Positions 18,754-27,429 are shown, counted from the first letter of the stretch. The stretch is DNA of 64,000 nucleotides from Rhodococcus oryzae (GCF_005049235.1 NZ_SUMD01000004.1:248001-312000), one strand, 5' to 3'. Made by a program: numbers and translations. The notes: generated from the sequence alone by a model not told the origin.

Positions 18754-18762
18754 GGCGGGGTG

Positions 18763-19710
18763 ATGGCGATCGCGCTGGCAAGGCGGCTCGGTATCTTCGC
18801 GCTCACGGCCGCGTTCGCGTCGGTGCTCGTGTTCGCGTTGCTGTCTGTGCTCCCCGGTGACCCAGCGCGAATCGCGCTGGGGGTGCAGGCCTCGGCCGAG
18901 GAGGTGGCCAGGGAGCGGACCGCGATGGGCCTCGACGCGCCTGCCCATGTGCGCTACGGCAATTGGGTGTGGGGCATGCTGCACGGCGACATGGGCGAGT
19001 CCTACCTGACCAGGCAGCCGGTCGGGCCGGAGATCTTCGATCGGTTGCAGGTCACGCTCTGGGTCGTCGGTGCGGCCATGGTGGTCGCGCTGCTGGTCGC
19101 GATCCCGCTCGGGGTCCTTGCCGCGATCCGGCGCAGCCGCCCCGACGGAGTGCTGATCGGCGGGCTCAGCCAGGTGGGCATCGCGATCCCGGCGTTCCTG
19201 GCAGGCGTGCTGTTGGTCACCGTGTTCGCCGTCGAGCTGGGCTGGTTGCCGTCGAGCGGTTGGCAGGCGCCGATCGAGGGGATCGGCGGGTTCCTCAGCT
19301 ACCTGACGTTGCCCGCGTTGGCTCTTGGACTGGTGCAGGGTTCGGTACTGACGCGGTACGTCCGTTCCGCCGTGCTCGACGAGCTGGGGGCGGACTATCT
19401 GCGGACGGCGCGGGCCAAGGGGTTGACCAGGACGGGAGCGCTGCTGCGGCACGGGTTGCGCAACGCCGCCGTGCCGGTGGTCACCGTCGCCGGCCTCCAG
19501 CTGGCCACGCTGCTGATCGGGGCCGTTGTCGTCGAGCGGGTCTTCGTGGTGCCCGGGCTCGGCAGTCTGTTGCTGGACAAGGTGAGTCAGCGGGACATGG
19601 CGGAGGTGCAGTCCATCGTGATGGTGCTGGTGTTGATGGTGCTGCTGCTCAATCTCGTGGTGGACCTGCTCTACACCGCGATCGATCCCCGCATGCGGAG
19701 CGCGGCATGA
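18763..19710 (+). CDS. ABC transporter permease, DppB type
   Basis: A 315-residue inner-membrane permease with about six hydrophobic helices. The N-terminal ARRLGIFALTAAFASVLVFA is followed by the DppB-family region SVLPGDPARIALG. The EAA-type loop that docks the ATPase is ELGADYLRTARAKGL. The C-terminus GLGSLLLDKVSQRDM is family typical. Start is either GTG 18760 or ATG 18763, both right behind a GGGCGGGG ribosome site; ATG is used here. The stop is part of an ATGA junction with the next permease, inside a 20-nt sequence that is repeated just downstream. Confidence 0.9.
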   Translation: MAIALARRLGIFALTAAFASVLVFALLSVLPGDPARIALGVQASAEEVARERTAMGLDAPAHVRYGNWVWGMLHGDMGESYLTRQPVGPEIFDRLQVTLWVVGAAMVVALLVAIPLGVLAAIRRSRPDGVLIGGLSQVGIAIPAFLAGVLLVTVFAVELGWLPSSGWQAPIEGIGGFLSYLTLPALALGLVQGSVLTRYVRSAVLDELGADYLRTARAKGLTRTGALLRHGLRNAAVPVVTVAGLQLATLLIGAVVVERVFVVPGLGSLLLDKVSQRDMAEVQSIVMVLVLMVLLLNLVVDLLYTAIDPRMRSAA

Positions 19711-19734
19711 CACAGCATGCGGAGCGCGGCATGA
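19691..19734 (+). repeat. Tandem 20-nt direct repeat across the permease/permease stop-start junction
   Basis: GCATGCGGAGCGCGGCATGA occurs at 19691-19710 and again at 19715-19734, a period of 24 bp. Each copy ends in an ATGA stop/start overlap sequence. The first copy supplies the dppB-like stop and one dppC-like start; the second supplies another in-frame ATG. Eight extra codons are therefore added at the N-terminus if the first ATG is used. Confidence 0.9.
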
Positions 19735-20552
19735 ATCGGGTTCGGTGGTCGGGCACGCTGACCCTGGGCGTCGGACTGGTCGCCGCGGTCGTGTTGGCCG
19801 CGCTGCTCTCCTTCGCCTGGACGCCCTACGACCCGACAGTGGTCGACTCCGGTGCGCGGCTGCTGCATCCGAGCGCCCGACACTGGCTGGGCACCGATGA
19901 TTTCGGCCGGGACATCTTCAGCTCGCTCCTCGTCGGTGCCAGGACGACGCTGCTGGTCGGCGTCGTGGCCGTGGCCATCGCGGCGTCGATCGGCATCCCG
20001 ATCGGGGTGGCCGCCGGGATGCGCCCCGGTGTGCCGGACGAGATCCTGATGCGTGGCAACGACGTGCTCCTTGCGTTCCCCGCGTTGCTGCTGGCCATCG
20101 TCTTCGCCGCGGTCTGGGGCGGGTCGACGGTGACGGCGATGACCGCACTCGGCGTCGGGACCGCGCCCGCGTTCGCTCGCGTCGCCCGCGGCGGAACCAG
20201 ACAGGTGATGGCCAAGGATTACGTGCTGGCGGCGCGGGCGGCGGGCAAGAGCTCGCTGCGGATCGCGCTGCGGCACGTGCTGCCCAACATCTCCAGCGCG
20301 CTGATCGTGCAGGCATCGGTGACCTTCGCGATCGCCGTGCTGGCCGAGGCCGCGCTCTCCTATCTGGGCTTCGGGACCCCGCCGCCGACCCCGTCGTGGG
20401 GCCGGATGCTGCAGGAGTCGCAGCCGTACCTGTACCTGCAGCCCGCGGTGATGCTGTGGCCCGGCCTTGCGATCGCGCTGACCGTGCTCGGGTTCAACCT
20501 GCTCGGCGACGGGCTGCGCGACCGATTCGACCCGAAGACGGTGCGGCAGTGA
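19707..20552 (+). CDS. ABC transporter permease, DppC type
   Basis: A 281-residue second permease of the peptide importer. Family features are HWLGTDDFGRDIFSSLLVGARTTL in the N-terminal domain, the EAA loop YVLAARAAGKSSLRIALRHVLPN, and the C-terminal ALSYLGFGTPPPTPSWGRML followed by GFNLLGDGLRDRFDPK. About five or six membrane segments are visible. Two starts are possible, ATG 19707 (coupled to the previous stop) and ATG 19731 in the repeated copy; the conserved part begins after the second. The stop overlaps the GTG of the ATPase gene. Confidence 0.9.
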   Translation: MTQHAERGMNRVRWSGTLTLGVGLVAAVVLAALLSFAWTPYDPTVVDSGARLLHPSARHWLGTDDFGRDIFSSLLVGARTTLLVGVVAVAIAASIGIPIGVAAGMRPGVPDEILMRGNDVLLAFPALLLAIVFAAVWGGSTVTAMTALGVGTAPAFARVARGGTRQVMAKDYVLAARAAGKSSLRIALRHVLPNISSALIVQASVTFAIAVLAEAALSYLGFGTPPPTPSWGRMLQESQPYLYLQPAVMLWPGLAIALTVLGFNLLGDGLRDRFDPKTVRQ

Positions 20553-22201
20553 CGGGCCCGCTGGTCGAGGTCTCGGACCTCACCGTCCGCGCGGGCGGTC
20601 GCACCCTGCTGGACGGAATCGGGTTCACGCTGAACCGGGGTGAGCGGCTGGGGCTGATCGGCGAATCCGGGTCGGGTAAGTCGCTGACCGCACTGAGCCT
20701 GATGGGGCTGCTGCCGGACCAGCTGTCGGCGACCGGTTCGATCGCCCTCGACGGCGTCGACGCGAATCTCGTCGGCGCGCCGGAGCGGTTGCTGACCACC
20801 CTGCGGGGAGACGACCTGGGGATGGTCTTCCAGGAGCCGATGACGGCGCTGAACCCGTTGATGAAGGTGGGCAGGCAGGTCGCCGAGGTGATCGAGCTGC
20901 ACGACGGCGCGCTGAGCCGCGGCGAGCGGCGGGAGGCGGCGCTGGCGCAGCTCGCCGCGGTCAATCTTCCCGACCCGGTGCGCATCGCCCGGTCCTATCC
21001 GCACGAACTGTCCGGTGGGCAGCGGCAGCGGGTCCTGATCGCCATCGCGATGGCGAACCGCCCTCGGGTGCTGATCTGCGACGAGCCGTCCACCGCCCTC
21101 GACGTGACCGTGCAGGCGCAGATCCTCGACCTGATCGACACCACGGTCCGCGAGCACGACACCGCGTTGCTGTTCATCACGCACGACCTGGCCGTTGTCT
21201 CCGCGCTGTGCGACCGGGTGCTGGTGATGCGGGACGGGGCGATCCTCGAGTCCGGACCCATCGAGCGGGTGTTCGGGGCTCCGCAGCACCCCTACACCCG
21301 CGCCCTGCTCGAGGCGTCGGACCTGAGCGGGTCGAGGCTCAGAGGGACGGCGGCGGCCGTATCGGTGCCGGCGCCGGGGGAGCCCACGGAGGCCGCGCAG
21401 GTGTCGAACGAGCAGGCCGAGCCGCTGGTGTCCGTGCGGGGGCTCGGTCGCACCTACCGAGGGTCACGGTCCTCGCTCCGGAGTCGGGCGGAGCCCGTGC
21501 ACGCACTGGCCGACGCGTCGTTCGACATCGGTCGCGGCCAGCGGTTCGGCGTGGTCGGCGAATCGGGTTCGGGCAAGTCCACGCTGATCCGGTTGCTGTG
21601 TGCCCTCGACACACCGACGGCGGGTTCGATCGTGGTGGACGGGCAGGAGGTCGTCGGGGCACGGGAACGGGAGCTGCGCCAGTTCCGGCGCGATGTCTCC
21701 ATCGTCTTCCAGGATCCGATGGGTTCGCTCGACCCGCGGATGAAGGTCGGCGACGTGGTGTCCGAGCCGCTCGACACGCGCGCGGGTTCGGCCGAGGCCG
21801 TCGCCCAGATGCTCACCGCCGTCGGGCTGGAGCCGGCGATGGCGCACCGGTACCCGCACCAGTTCTCCGGCGGTCAACGCCAGCGCATCTCGATCGCCCG
21901 CGCCCTGATCACCAAGCCGAAGATCCTGGTAGCGGACGAGCCGGTCAGCGCGCTCGACGTCTCGGTGCGCGCTCAGGTCCTCGACCTGCTGGCCGAGCTG
22001 GTCGACGAGTACGGGCTGACGTTGCTGTTCGTCTCGCACGATCTGGCCGTTGTCCGGCACGTGTGCGACGTGGTCGCGGTGATGCACCGGGGCCGGATCG
22101 TGGAGTGCGGGCCGACCGAGGACGTGTACGAGCGGCCGCGGGAGGAGTACACGCGAACGCTCATCGCGAGCGCCCCGAAACTGGTCCTGCCGGACCTCTG
22201 A
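20549..22201 (+). CDS. Fused double ATP-binding protein of the peptide ABC transporter (DppD-DppF)
   Basis: A 550-residue protein with two complete ABC ATPase halves. Each half has a Walker A GESGSGKS (near residues 36 and 339), an LSGGQRQR or FSGGQRQR signature, and a Walker B ending DEPSTALD or DEPVSALD. Both halves have the family extension where the NBD meets the OppD/F C-terminal region (HPYTRALL, REEYTRTL). It powers the two permeases. The GTG at 20549 overlaps the permease stop by four bases. Fusion of the two ATPases is common in actinobacteria. In M. tuberculosis the space between metH and hisE is different, so this four-gene transporter is a lineage-specific insertion in the backbone. 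Confidence 0.92.
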   Translation: MTGPLVEVSDLTVRAGGRTLLDGIGFTLNRGERLGLIGESGSGKSLTALSLMGLLPDQLSATGSIALDGVDANLVGAPERLLTTLRGDDLGMVFQEPMTALNPLMKVGRQVAEVIELHDGALSRGERREAALAQLAAVNLPDPVRIARSYPHELSGGQRQRVLIAIAMANRPRVLICDEPSTALDVTVQAQILDLIDTTVREHDTALLFITHDLAVVSALCDRVLVMRDGAILESGPIERVFGAPQHPYTRALLEASDLSGSRLRGTAAAVSVPAPGEPTEAAQVSNEQAEPLVSVRGLGRTYRGSRSSLRSRAEPVHALADASFDIGRGQRFGVVGESGSGKSTLIRLLCALDTPTAGSIVVDGQEVVGARERELRQFRRDVSIVFQDPMGSLDPRMKVGDVVSEPLDTRAGSAEAVAQMLTAVGLEPAMAHRYPHQFSGGQRQRISIARALITKPKILVADEPVSALDVSVRAQVLDLLAELVDEYGLTLLFVSHDLAVVRHVCDVVAVMHRGRIVECGPTEDVYERPREEYTRTLIASAPKLVLPDL

Positions 22202-22303
22202 TCCCCCGTACCGACTGCTTGCAGGTCGCTCGAAACAACACTGGGGGCGGGTTGTGGCGGGGCGGTGGGGAGTCCCGGCTCGTCCGTGAAAGAATCGTGA
22301 CCC

Positions 22304-22567
22304 GTGAAGACCTTCGATTCGCTGTTCGCCGAGCTGACCGACCGTGCCGCCACCCGTCCCGAGGGCTCCGGCACCGTGGCCGCGTTGGACGCGGGCGTCC
22401 ATGCGCAGGGCAAGAAGGTGCTCGAGGAGGCGGGTGAGGTGTGGATCGCCGCCGAGCACGAGAATGACGAGTCGCTGTCCGAGGAGATCTCGCAGCTGCT
22501 CTATTGGGTGCAGGTGCTGATGGTCGGTCGTGGCCTCAAGCTCGAGGACGTCTACCGACATCTGTGA
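22304..22567 (+). CDS. hisE: Phosphoribosyl-ATP pyrophosphatase
   Basis: An 87-residue cytoplasmic enzyme for the second step of histidine synthesis, hydrolysing PR-ATP to PR-AMP. MazG-like fold residues are visible: the [17 protein letters not shown] segment and the following [16 protein letters not shown] carry the Glu/Asp residues that bind magnesium. GTG 22304 gives the usual [14 protein letters not shown] start. A stand-alone hisE next to hisG is the actinobacterial arrangement (not fused to hisI). It is separated from the ABC gene by 102 bp and from hisG by 67 bp. Confidence 0.95.
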   Translation: MKTFDSLFAELTDRAATRPEGSGTVAALDAGVHAQGKKVLEEAGEVWIAAEHENDESLSEEISQLLYWVQVLMVGRGLKLEDVYRHL

Positions 22568-22634
22568 GTCGCGCTCCGCACCGACTCCGCACGTCCTCTG
22601 GCCACTTCTCGCCACTTCCGGAAGGAACACCCCC

Positions 22635-23486
22635 ATGCTGCGCGTCGCAGTACCGAACAAGGGCTCGCTGTCCGAGTCCGCCGCCGAGATCCTCGACGAG
22701 GCCGGCTACCGCCGCCGTACCGACTCCCGTGACCTGACCGTCCTCGATCCGGCCAACCAGGTCGAGTTCTTCTTCCTCCGCCCCAAGGACATCGCGATCT
22801 ACGTCGGGTCCGGCGAACTCGACCTCGGCATCACCGGTCGTGATCTCGCCCTCGATTCCGGCGCCCCGGTCTCCGAGCGGCTGTCCCTCGGGTTCGGTCG
22901 GTCGAGCTTCCGCTACGCGGCCCCCGCGGGCAAGGACTGGTCGCCCGCCGACCTGGCAGGCCTCCGGATCGCCACCTCGTACCCGAATCTGGTGCGCAGG
23001 GACCTCGCCGCCCGCGGCATCGAGGCGACCGTCATCCGTCTGGACGGCGCCGTGGAGATCTCGATCCAGCTCGGCGTCGCGGACGCCATCGCCGATGTCG
23101 TCGGTTCCGGTCGCACGCTGCGCCAGCACAACCTGGTGGCCTTCGGCGAATCCCTGTGCGACTCCGAGGGCGTGCTGATCCAGCGCGAGGGCTCGGACGG
23201 CACCGACAAGGCCCGCAACCAGCTGATCGCCCGCGTGCAGGGCGTCGTCTTCGCGCAGCAGTACCTGATGCTCGACTACGACTGCCCGCGCGCGCTGCTC
23301 GACGAGGCGCTGCGGATCACCCCCGGCTTGGAGTCGCCGACGATCTCGCCGCTGGCCGACGAGGCGTGGGTCGCGATCCGCGCGCTGGTGCCGCGCAAGG
23401 TCAGCAACGACGTGATGGATCAGCTCGCCGAGATCGGCGCCAAGGCGATCCTGGCGTCCGACATCAGGTCCTGCCGGGCCTTTTGA
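22635..23486 (+). CDS. hisG: ATP phosphoribosyltransferase (long form)
   Basis: A 283-residue enzyme for the committed first step of histidine synthesis, joining ATP and PRPP. The N-terminus is [20 protein letters not shown], the PRPP region is [21 protein letters not shown] (near residues 145-165), and a C-terminal ACT-like domain ([19 protein letters not shown]) indicates the HisZ-independent form with histidine feedback. A GGAAGGA ribosome site lies just before ATG 22635. It forms a pair with hisE and is followed by a strong bidirectional terminator. Confidence 0.96.
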   Translation: MLRVAVPNKGSLSESAAEILDEAGYRRRTDSRDLTVLDPANQVEFFFLRPKDIAIYVGSGELDLGITGRDLALDSGAPVSERLSLGFGRSSFRYAAPAGKDWSPADLAGLRIATSYPNLVRRDLAARGIEATVIRLDGAVEISIQLGVADAIADVVGSGRTLRQHNLVAFGESLCDSEGVLIQREGSDGTDKARNQLIARVQGVVFAQQYLMLDYDCPRALLDEALRITPGLESPTISPLADEAWVAIRALVPRKVSNDVMDQLAEIGAKAILASDIRSCRAF

Positions 23487-23516
23487 CGCGGCGGCGTCCG
23501 CGTAGAACAACGTCGA

Positions 23517-23553
23517 ACGGCCCCGGTCACACCTCAGGTGTGACCGGGGCCGT
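23517..23553. terminator. Long hairpin between convergent hisG and the OYE gene
   Basis: ACGGCCCCGGTCACACCT and its exact complement are separated by one base (23535), so in practice a stem of about 17 bp with a tight loop. Outside it, AACGTCG and CGACGTT continue the pairing with a single bulged A. It can stop transcription from both sides. Confidence 0.85.
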
Positions 23554-23566
23554 CGACGTTCCGTGG

Positions 23567-24685
23567 TCAGTACAGCCGGCGCTCGTGCAGATTGCGGTCG
23601 AACGCCGGGATGGGCCCGCCGTCGCGGAGGATCGTCGCGAGGGCCGGATCGGCCAGGTGCAGTCGCCCGATGGCGACCAGGTCGAACTCCACGTCCTCCA
23701 GTCGGCGGAGGAGCCCGTCGAGATCCGCGGGACCCGGCGTGCCGGCATCGCGAAGCGACTTGTCGAGCCCGACGCTGCCCACCGCCATGCTGACCGCGCC
23801 GGTCAGCTTCTTTGCCCAACCGGCCAGGGTCAGCTCGCTGCCCTCGAACGCGGGGGCGTCGAACCGGCGGATGCTCGCGTCGAGCACGTCCACCCCGGCC
23901 TCCACCAGCGCGTTCAGGACGACGGCGAGCTCGTCGGGGGTGTTAGCGATCCGCGCCCCGTAATCCTGCTGCTTGTGCTGCGAGAACCGGTAGAAGATCG
24001 GCAGGTCGGCACCGATCTCGCGCCGGATCGCCCGCACCACCTCCACCGGGAACTCCGTGCGTCGTTGCAGGTCACCGCCCCAGCGATCGCTTCGCTGGTT
24101 CGTCGATTCCCAGAGGAAGGCGTCCAGCAGGTAGCCGTGCCCGGCGTGGATCGCGATCCCGTCGAACCCGACGTCGACCGCATTGCGCGCCGACCGCACA
24201 TAACCGTCGATGACGTCCGCGATGTCGCGCTCGGTCATCGCCTGCGTGGGAACGCTCGCCCGCGCGAGGTAGTCCTCCGGGTAGACGGTCTTTCCGACCC
24301 GACCCCACAGCCCGGAGGGGCGCATCGGCGTCAGTGCCGGATCCACTGCGCGCATCGCGCCCCACAGCGGACCGACGTGCCACAGCTGGGGAATGATCCG
24401 GCCGCCTGCCGCGTGCACCTCGTCGATCACGGTGCGCCATCCCGCCAGCGCCGACTCGCCGTGCAGGCGGGGGACTCTGGTGCTGTCGACGGCCGTCGGA
24501 TGGTCGATCGCCACGCCCTCGGTGATCAGCAGACCGGTACCGCCCTCGGCGCGTCGCCGGTAGTAGGCGGCCACGTCCGGGCCCGGCACCCCGGCAGGGG
24601 AGTGCTCTCGAGTCATGGGGGACATGACTATCCGGTTGGGCAGCGCCAGCGACCGGATCTGCAGCGGGGCGAAGAGCGGGTTCAC
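23567..24685 (-). CDS. Old yellow enzyme family NADH:flavin oxidoreductase
   Basis: A 372-residue FMN-dependent TIM-barrel enzyme. Family features are LFAPLQIRSLALPNRIVMSPMTR at the N-terminus, RIIPQLWHVG, the substrate-binding HAGHGYLLDAFLWESTNQRSDRWGG (the active-site region is H-A-G-H here where many members have HxAHGYL), and the C-terminal AIGRLHLADP. Such enzymes reduce activated C=C bonds, including enones of steroids. GTG 24685 overlaps the stop of the upstream SnoaL-like gene by four bases. The substrate is unknown; context suggests a catabolic role. Confidence 0.9.
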   Translation of the reverse strand: MNPLFAPLQIRSLALPNRIVMSPMTREHSPAGVPGPDVAAYYRRRAEGGTGLLITEGVAIDHPTAVDSTRVPRLHGESALAGWRTVIDEVHAAGGRIIPQLWHVGPLWGAMRAVDPALTPMRPSGLWGRVGKTVYPEDYLARASVPTQAMTERDIADVIDGYVRSARNAVDVGFDGIAIHAGHGYLLDAFLWESTNQRSDRWGGDLQRRTEFPVEVVRAIRREIGADLPIFYRFSQHKQQDYGARIANTPDELAVVLNALVEAGVDVLDASIRRFDAPAFEGSELTLAGWAKKLTGAVSMAVGSVGLDKSLRDAGTPGPADLDGLLRRLEDVEFDLVAIGRLHLADPALATILRDGGPIPAFDRNLHERRLY

Positions 24686-25197
24686 AGCGCCTGCAGGTAG
24701 TCGAAGAAGCCCTCGGTCACGTCCTCACGCAGCCGGGTGAGCTTCCGATAGCTGATCAGCCAGCGGCCGTTCACCTTTCGGTACTCCTCGTGGTAGTGCC
24801 CGTAGCCGTGGAGATGTTCCTCGTGGTCGCCGTTGGTCCACCACAGCTTGTCCTCCATCGCCCAGATCCCGCGGGCGGTGTCGTCGGAGGTCAGCTCGAT
24901 CTCCGGGGTGTGGCCGTGGTGGACGGTGGTCACCGCGGTCGGTCCGCCGAGCAGGGTGCTGATCGCGCGGGTCAGTTTGTCCTTGCCCACGACGCGGTTC
25001 GAGGTGCCGCCGGTCTGCGGCTGCTTGTCTCCGGGCAGCCCGCCCCACGTCTCGGAGACCACGTCGTCGGTGTGCAGTGTCGGGTAGAGGTCCCACTGCT
25101 TGTTGTCCATGCATCGCAGCCGCGCCGCGAAGGTGCGCTTGATCTGTTCGATCGCCAGGAGTTGTTCGGGGACGGTCAGTGTGAGCTCGGATTTCAT
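24682..25197 (-). CDS. SnoaL/NTF2-like fold protein
   Basis: A 171-residue protein with the alpha+beta cone of the SnoaL_4 group: EQIKRTFAARLRCMDNKQWDLYPTLHTDDVV at the N-terminus, then VHHGHTPEIELTSDDTARGIWAMEDKLWW, then HYHEEYRKVNGRWLISYRKLTRL. Members act as dehydratases, isomerases or cyclases on polycyclic substrates, or as subunits in ring-hydroxylating systems. It is translated just ahead of the OYE reductase and downstream of the IclR gene, all leftward. A role in the same catabolic route as the KshA-like operon opposite is an inference from position and from the second SnoaL-like protein there. Confidence 0.85.
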   Translation of the reverse strand: MKSELTLTVPEQLLAIEQIKRTFAARLRCMDNKQWDLYPTLHTDDVVSETWGGLPGDKQPQTGGTSNRVVGKDKLTRAISTLLGGPTAVTTVHHGHTPEIELTSDDTARGIWAMEDKLWWTNGDHEEHLHGYGHYHEEYRKVNGRWLISYRKLTRLREDVTEGFFDYLQAL

Positions 25198-25282
25198 GGC
25201 AACACGCTGTCAGGGGTCCGGCGTGCGGGCAATTCTCGTTTCCGATCAGCGGACTCGGGCCAGGTCAGGGCGGGGAGTTCGG

Positions 25283-25957
25283 TCAGGTCCGCTGCCCAGC
25301 CGCTCCGGTGAGATCGAAGTAGTGCGCGATCGCAGTTGCCGCCATCCGCACGGGCGCCGCATGCCGTTGATCGAACTTCAACCGGTCCATCGGTCCGCTG
25401 ACCGACAGACCGACCTCGGCACCGCCAAGGGAGCCGACACGCGCTCCGATGCAACCGAACCCGGCCTTACAGGTACCGAACGAGACGCCGGGCCGTGGTG
25501 CTGACGCGAGCAGTGCCTTGCCGATCGTCGACGATCGCGCGGGTATGCGTGTCCCGACCCGCGTCTGCAGGTGGGGCGCTGCGGAACCACCGACCTTCTC
25601 GAGGTAGAGCACGTCCTTGCCGTCGAGAATGCCCAGATGGACGACGTGGCCCGTCACCAGGTGCAGTTCGCGCAGCAGCGGTGTCACCACCCGGTCTGCG
25701 CTGCCCCGGTACAGCGACAGCGCCCCGAGTTCGGCGAGTGTGTCCCCGAGTTCGTACTCGGCACCCCTGCGGCGGAGCCACCCCATCCGCACCAACTGCT
25801 CGAGCATCCGGAGCGTGCTCGTCCGGGGTATGCCGGTTCCGCGGGACACCTCCGTCAGGCTGAGTCGCGGCGCGCTGCGGAAGCTGTCCAGGACCAGGGA
25901 GAGCCGATCGAGCGTGGAGGTGGGCAGGCTCGCTTTCGAGCTGTCTCCGACCGACAT
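25283..25957 (-). CDS. IclR-family transcriptional regulator with shortened effector domain
   Basis: A 224-residue regulator. The N-terminal winged helix is clear: LDRLSLVLDSFRSAPRLSLTEVSRGTGIPRTSTLRMLEQLVRMG. The effector domain begins normally (ELHLVTGHVVHLGILDGKDVLYLEKVGG, RVGTRIPARSSTIGKALLAS) but jumps from KALLASAP to KAGFGCIGARV, skipping the roughly 40-55 residues usually found there. It resumes with VGLSVSGPMDRL. ATG 25957 was chosen because GGGAGGAG lies six bases upstream; another ATG lies at 26026. It probably controls the divergent KshA-like operon and the genes downstream of itself. The missing part may abolish ligand sensing. Confidence 0.85.
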   Translation of the reverse strand: MSVGDSSKASLPTSTLDRLSLVLDSFRSAPRLSLTEVSRGTGIPRTSTLRMLEQLVRMGWLRRRGAEYELGDTLAELGALSLYRGSADRVVTPLLRELHLVTGHVVHLGILDGKDVLYLEKVGGSAAPHLQTRVGTRIPARSSTIGKALLASAPRPGVSFGTCKAGFGCIGARVGSLGGAEVGLSVSGPMDRLKFDQRHAAPVRMAATAIAHYFDLTGAAGQRT

Positions 25958-26021
25958 TGGCATCTCCTCCCGTGCGACTTCCGCAGCATCGCCGACGGAC
26001 CTCCGGGCCTGCGTAGGCACT

Positions 26022-26079
26022 GACATCCCACAGTGGGGAGCGGTGCGACGCCAGGGGGTCGTCCGTTCAGTGGGATGAC
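26022..26079. promoter_or_regulatory. Inverted repeat near the IclR promoter (candidate operator)
   Basis: GACATCCCAC (26022-26031) and GTGGGATGAC (26070-26079) match at nine of ten paired positions over a 38-bp spacer. The left arm also forms CCCAC-A-GTGGG locally. Placed about 65-120 bp upstream of the IclR start, they could mediate autoregulation. No binding evidence. Confidence 0.35.
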
Positions 26080-26200
26080 TCGAGGGAGGCGGACGGACCG
26101 CGGTGTGGTGCCGGCGGCACGAGAGCTGCCCGACATGGCTGACCTGCGTCTATTCCGGTCAGCGGGTGCGCGAATTGAGGCAGGTTCGTCGGGCTGAGAA

Positions 26201-26220
26201 GGTCACCTCACGCGGTGACC
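26201..26220. promoter_or_regulatory. GGTCACC-n6-GGTGACC palindrome upstream of the KshA-like gene
   Basis: Seven-base perfect arms (26201-26207 and 26214-26220) flank TCACGC. The site ends 63 bp before the GTG start and is followed by the 8-bp palindrome GTGATCAC (26221-26228). Position and symmetry fit an operator for the divergent operon; IclR binding is a guess. Confidence 0.4.
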
Positions 26221-26283
26221 GTGATCACATCGACCTTGCCGCGGCCGACCTTGTGAATGCCCAGACAAACGAGAGGATCCACT

Positions 26284-27429
26284 GTGGACATCGAGGAATC
26301 CGATGAGGTTCGCATCATCGACGAGGGCACTCCGCCCGCTCGCTTCGCACGTGGCTGGCACTGCCTGGGGCTGGTGGAGGGTTTCCGCGACGGGAAGCCG
26401 CACTCCATCGAGGCCTTCGGGACCAAGCTCGTCGTGTTCGCCGACAGCAACGGCGAGATCAAGATCCTCGACGCCTATTGCAGGCACATGGGCGGCGACC
26501 TGAGCCAGGGCACGGTCAAGGGCGACTCGATCGCCTGCCCGTTCCACGACTGGCGCTGGGGCGGCAACGGCAAGTGCACCGGCATCCCCTACGCCCGCCG
26601 GGTCCCGCCGCTGGCCCGCACCCGCACCTGGCAGATCATGGAGCAGGACGAGCTGCTGTTCGTCTGGAACGACCCGGAGGGCAATCCGCCGCCGCCGGAG
26701 GTCGCGATCCCAGCCATGCGGGCCGGCGATTCCGAGTGGACCGATTGGCAGTGGAAGTCGATCGTCATCGACACCAACTGCCGCGAGATCATCGACAACG
26801 TCGTCGACATGGCGCACTTCTTCTACGTGCACTACTCGTTCCCGACCTACTTCAAGAACATCTTCGAGGGACACGTCGCGATCCAGGAGCAGTCAGGCGT
26901 CGGCCGCGAGGACATCACCGAGTGGACCGATCCCGACGTCCCGAAGCTGGTCGGCCACGGCTCGATCGCGGCCTACCACGGGCCGTCGTTCATGATCGAT
27001 GACCTGGTGTACCACTACGACAAGTACGACGTCGAGTCCGTCCTGATCAACTGTCACTACCCGATCTCGCCGGACCAGTTCGTGCTGATGTACGGCATCT
27101 CCGTCAAGAAGACCGAGCAGATCCCGGCGGAGATCGCCGACCAGCTGGTCGACGCGATGATCGGCTACATCGGTGTCGGCTTCGAGCAGGACATCGAGAT
27201 CTGGAAGAACAAGACCCGGATCGAGAATCCGCTGCTCACCACCGAGGACGGCCCCGTCTACCAGCTGCGCCGCTGGTACGAGCAGTTCTACGTGGACGTC
27301 GCGGACGTCAAGCCGGAGATGGTGGACCGCTTCGAGTTCGAGCTCGACACCACAAGGCCGGTCGAGGTGTGGAAGCAGGAAGTCGCCGACAACATCGCCC
27401 GGCGCGATGCCGCGAAGATGTCGGTCTGA
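26284..27429 (+). CDS. Rieske non-haem iron oxygenase, KshA-like (3-ketosteroid 9-alpha-hydroxylase oxygenase type)
   Basis: A 381-residue terminal oxygenase. Rieske ligands are Cys66, His68, Cys85 and His88. The mononuclear iron region is DNVVDMAHFFYVHYSFP, with His178 and His183 as ligands. The stretch following it (TYFKNIFEG) is characteristic of KshA. KshA hydroxylates C9 of 3-ketosteroids, opening ring B in sterol breakdown; it needs a KshB reductase, not seen here. GTG 26284 follows a GAGAGGA site by about seven bases and matches family N-termini. Substrate identity within steroids or related terpenoids is unproven. It heads a four-gene rightward operon. Confidence 0.9.
   Translation: MDIEESDEVRIIDEGTPPARFARGWHCLGLVEGFRDGKPHSIEAFGTKLVVFADSNGEIKILDAYCRHMGGDLSQGTVKGDSIACPFHDWRWGGNGKCTGIPYARRVPPLARTRTWQIMEQDELLFVWNDPEGNPPPPEVAIPAMRAGDSEWTDWQWKSIVIDTNCREIIDNVVDMAHFFYVHYSFPTYFKNIFEGHVAIQEQSGVGREDITEWTDPDVPKLVGHGSIAAYHGPSFMIDDLVYHYDKYDVESVLINCHYPISPDQFVLMYGISVKKTEQIPAEIADQLVDAMIGYIGVGFEQDIEIWKNKTRIENPLLTTEDGPVYQLRRWYEQFYVDVADVKPEMVDRFEFELDTTRPVEVWKQEVADNIARRDAAKMSV

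Larger units (their letters stand above)
25958..26283. other. Divergent promoter region between the IclR gene and the KshA-like operon
   Basis: This 326-bp stretch has no credible gene. It contains an inverted repeat GACATCCCAC (26022-26031) / GTGGGATGAC (26070-26079), a local CCCAC-A-GTGGG palindrome (26027-26037), and GGTCACC-n6-GGTGACC (26201-26220). These are candidate sites for the adjacent IclR regulator. I saw no match to the KstR motif TnnAACnnGTTnnA. Confidence 0.6.

Noticed and set aside
16945-19713. 922-codon open frame on the minus strand
   Set aside because: Antisense to the ABC transporter genes; no motifs, biased composition.
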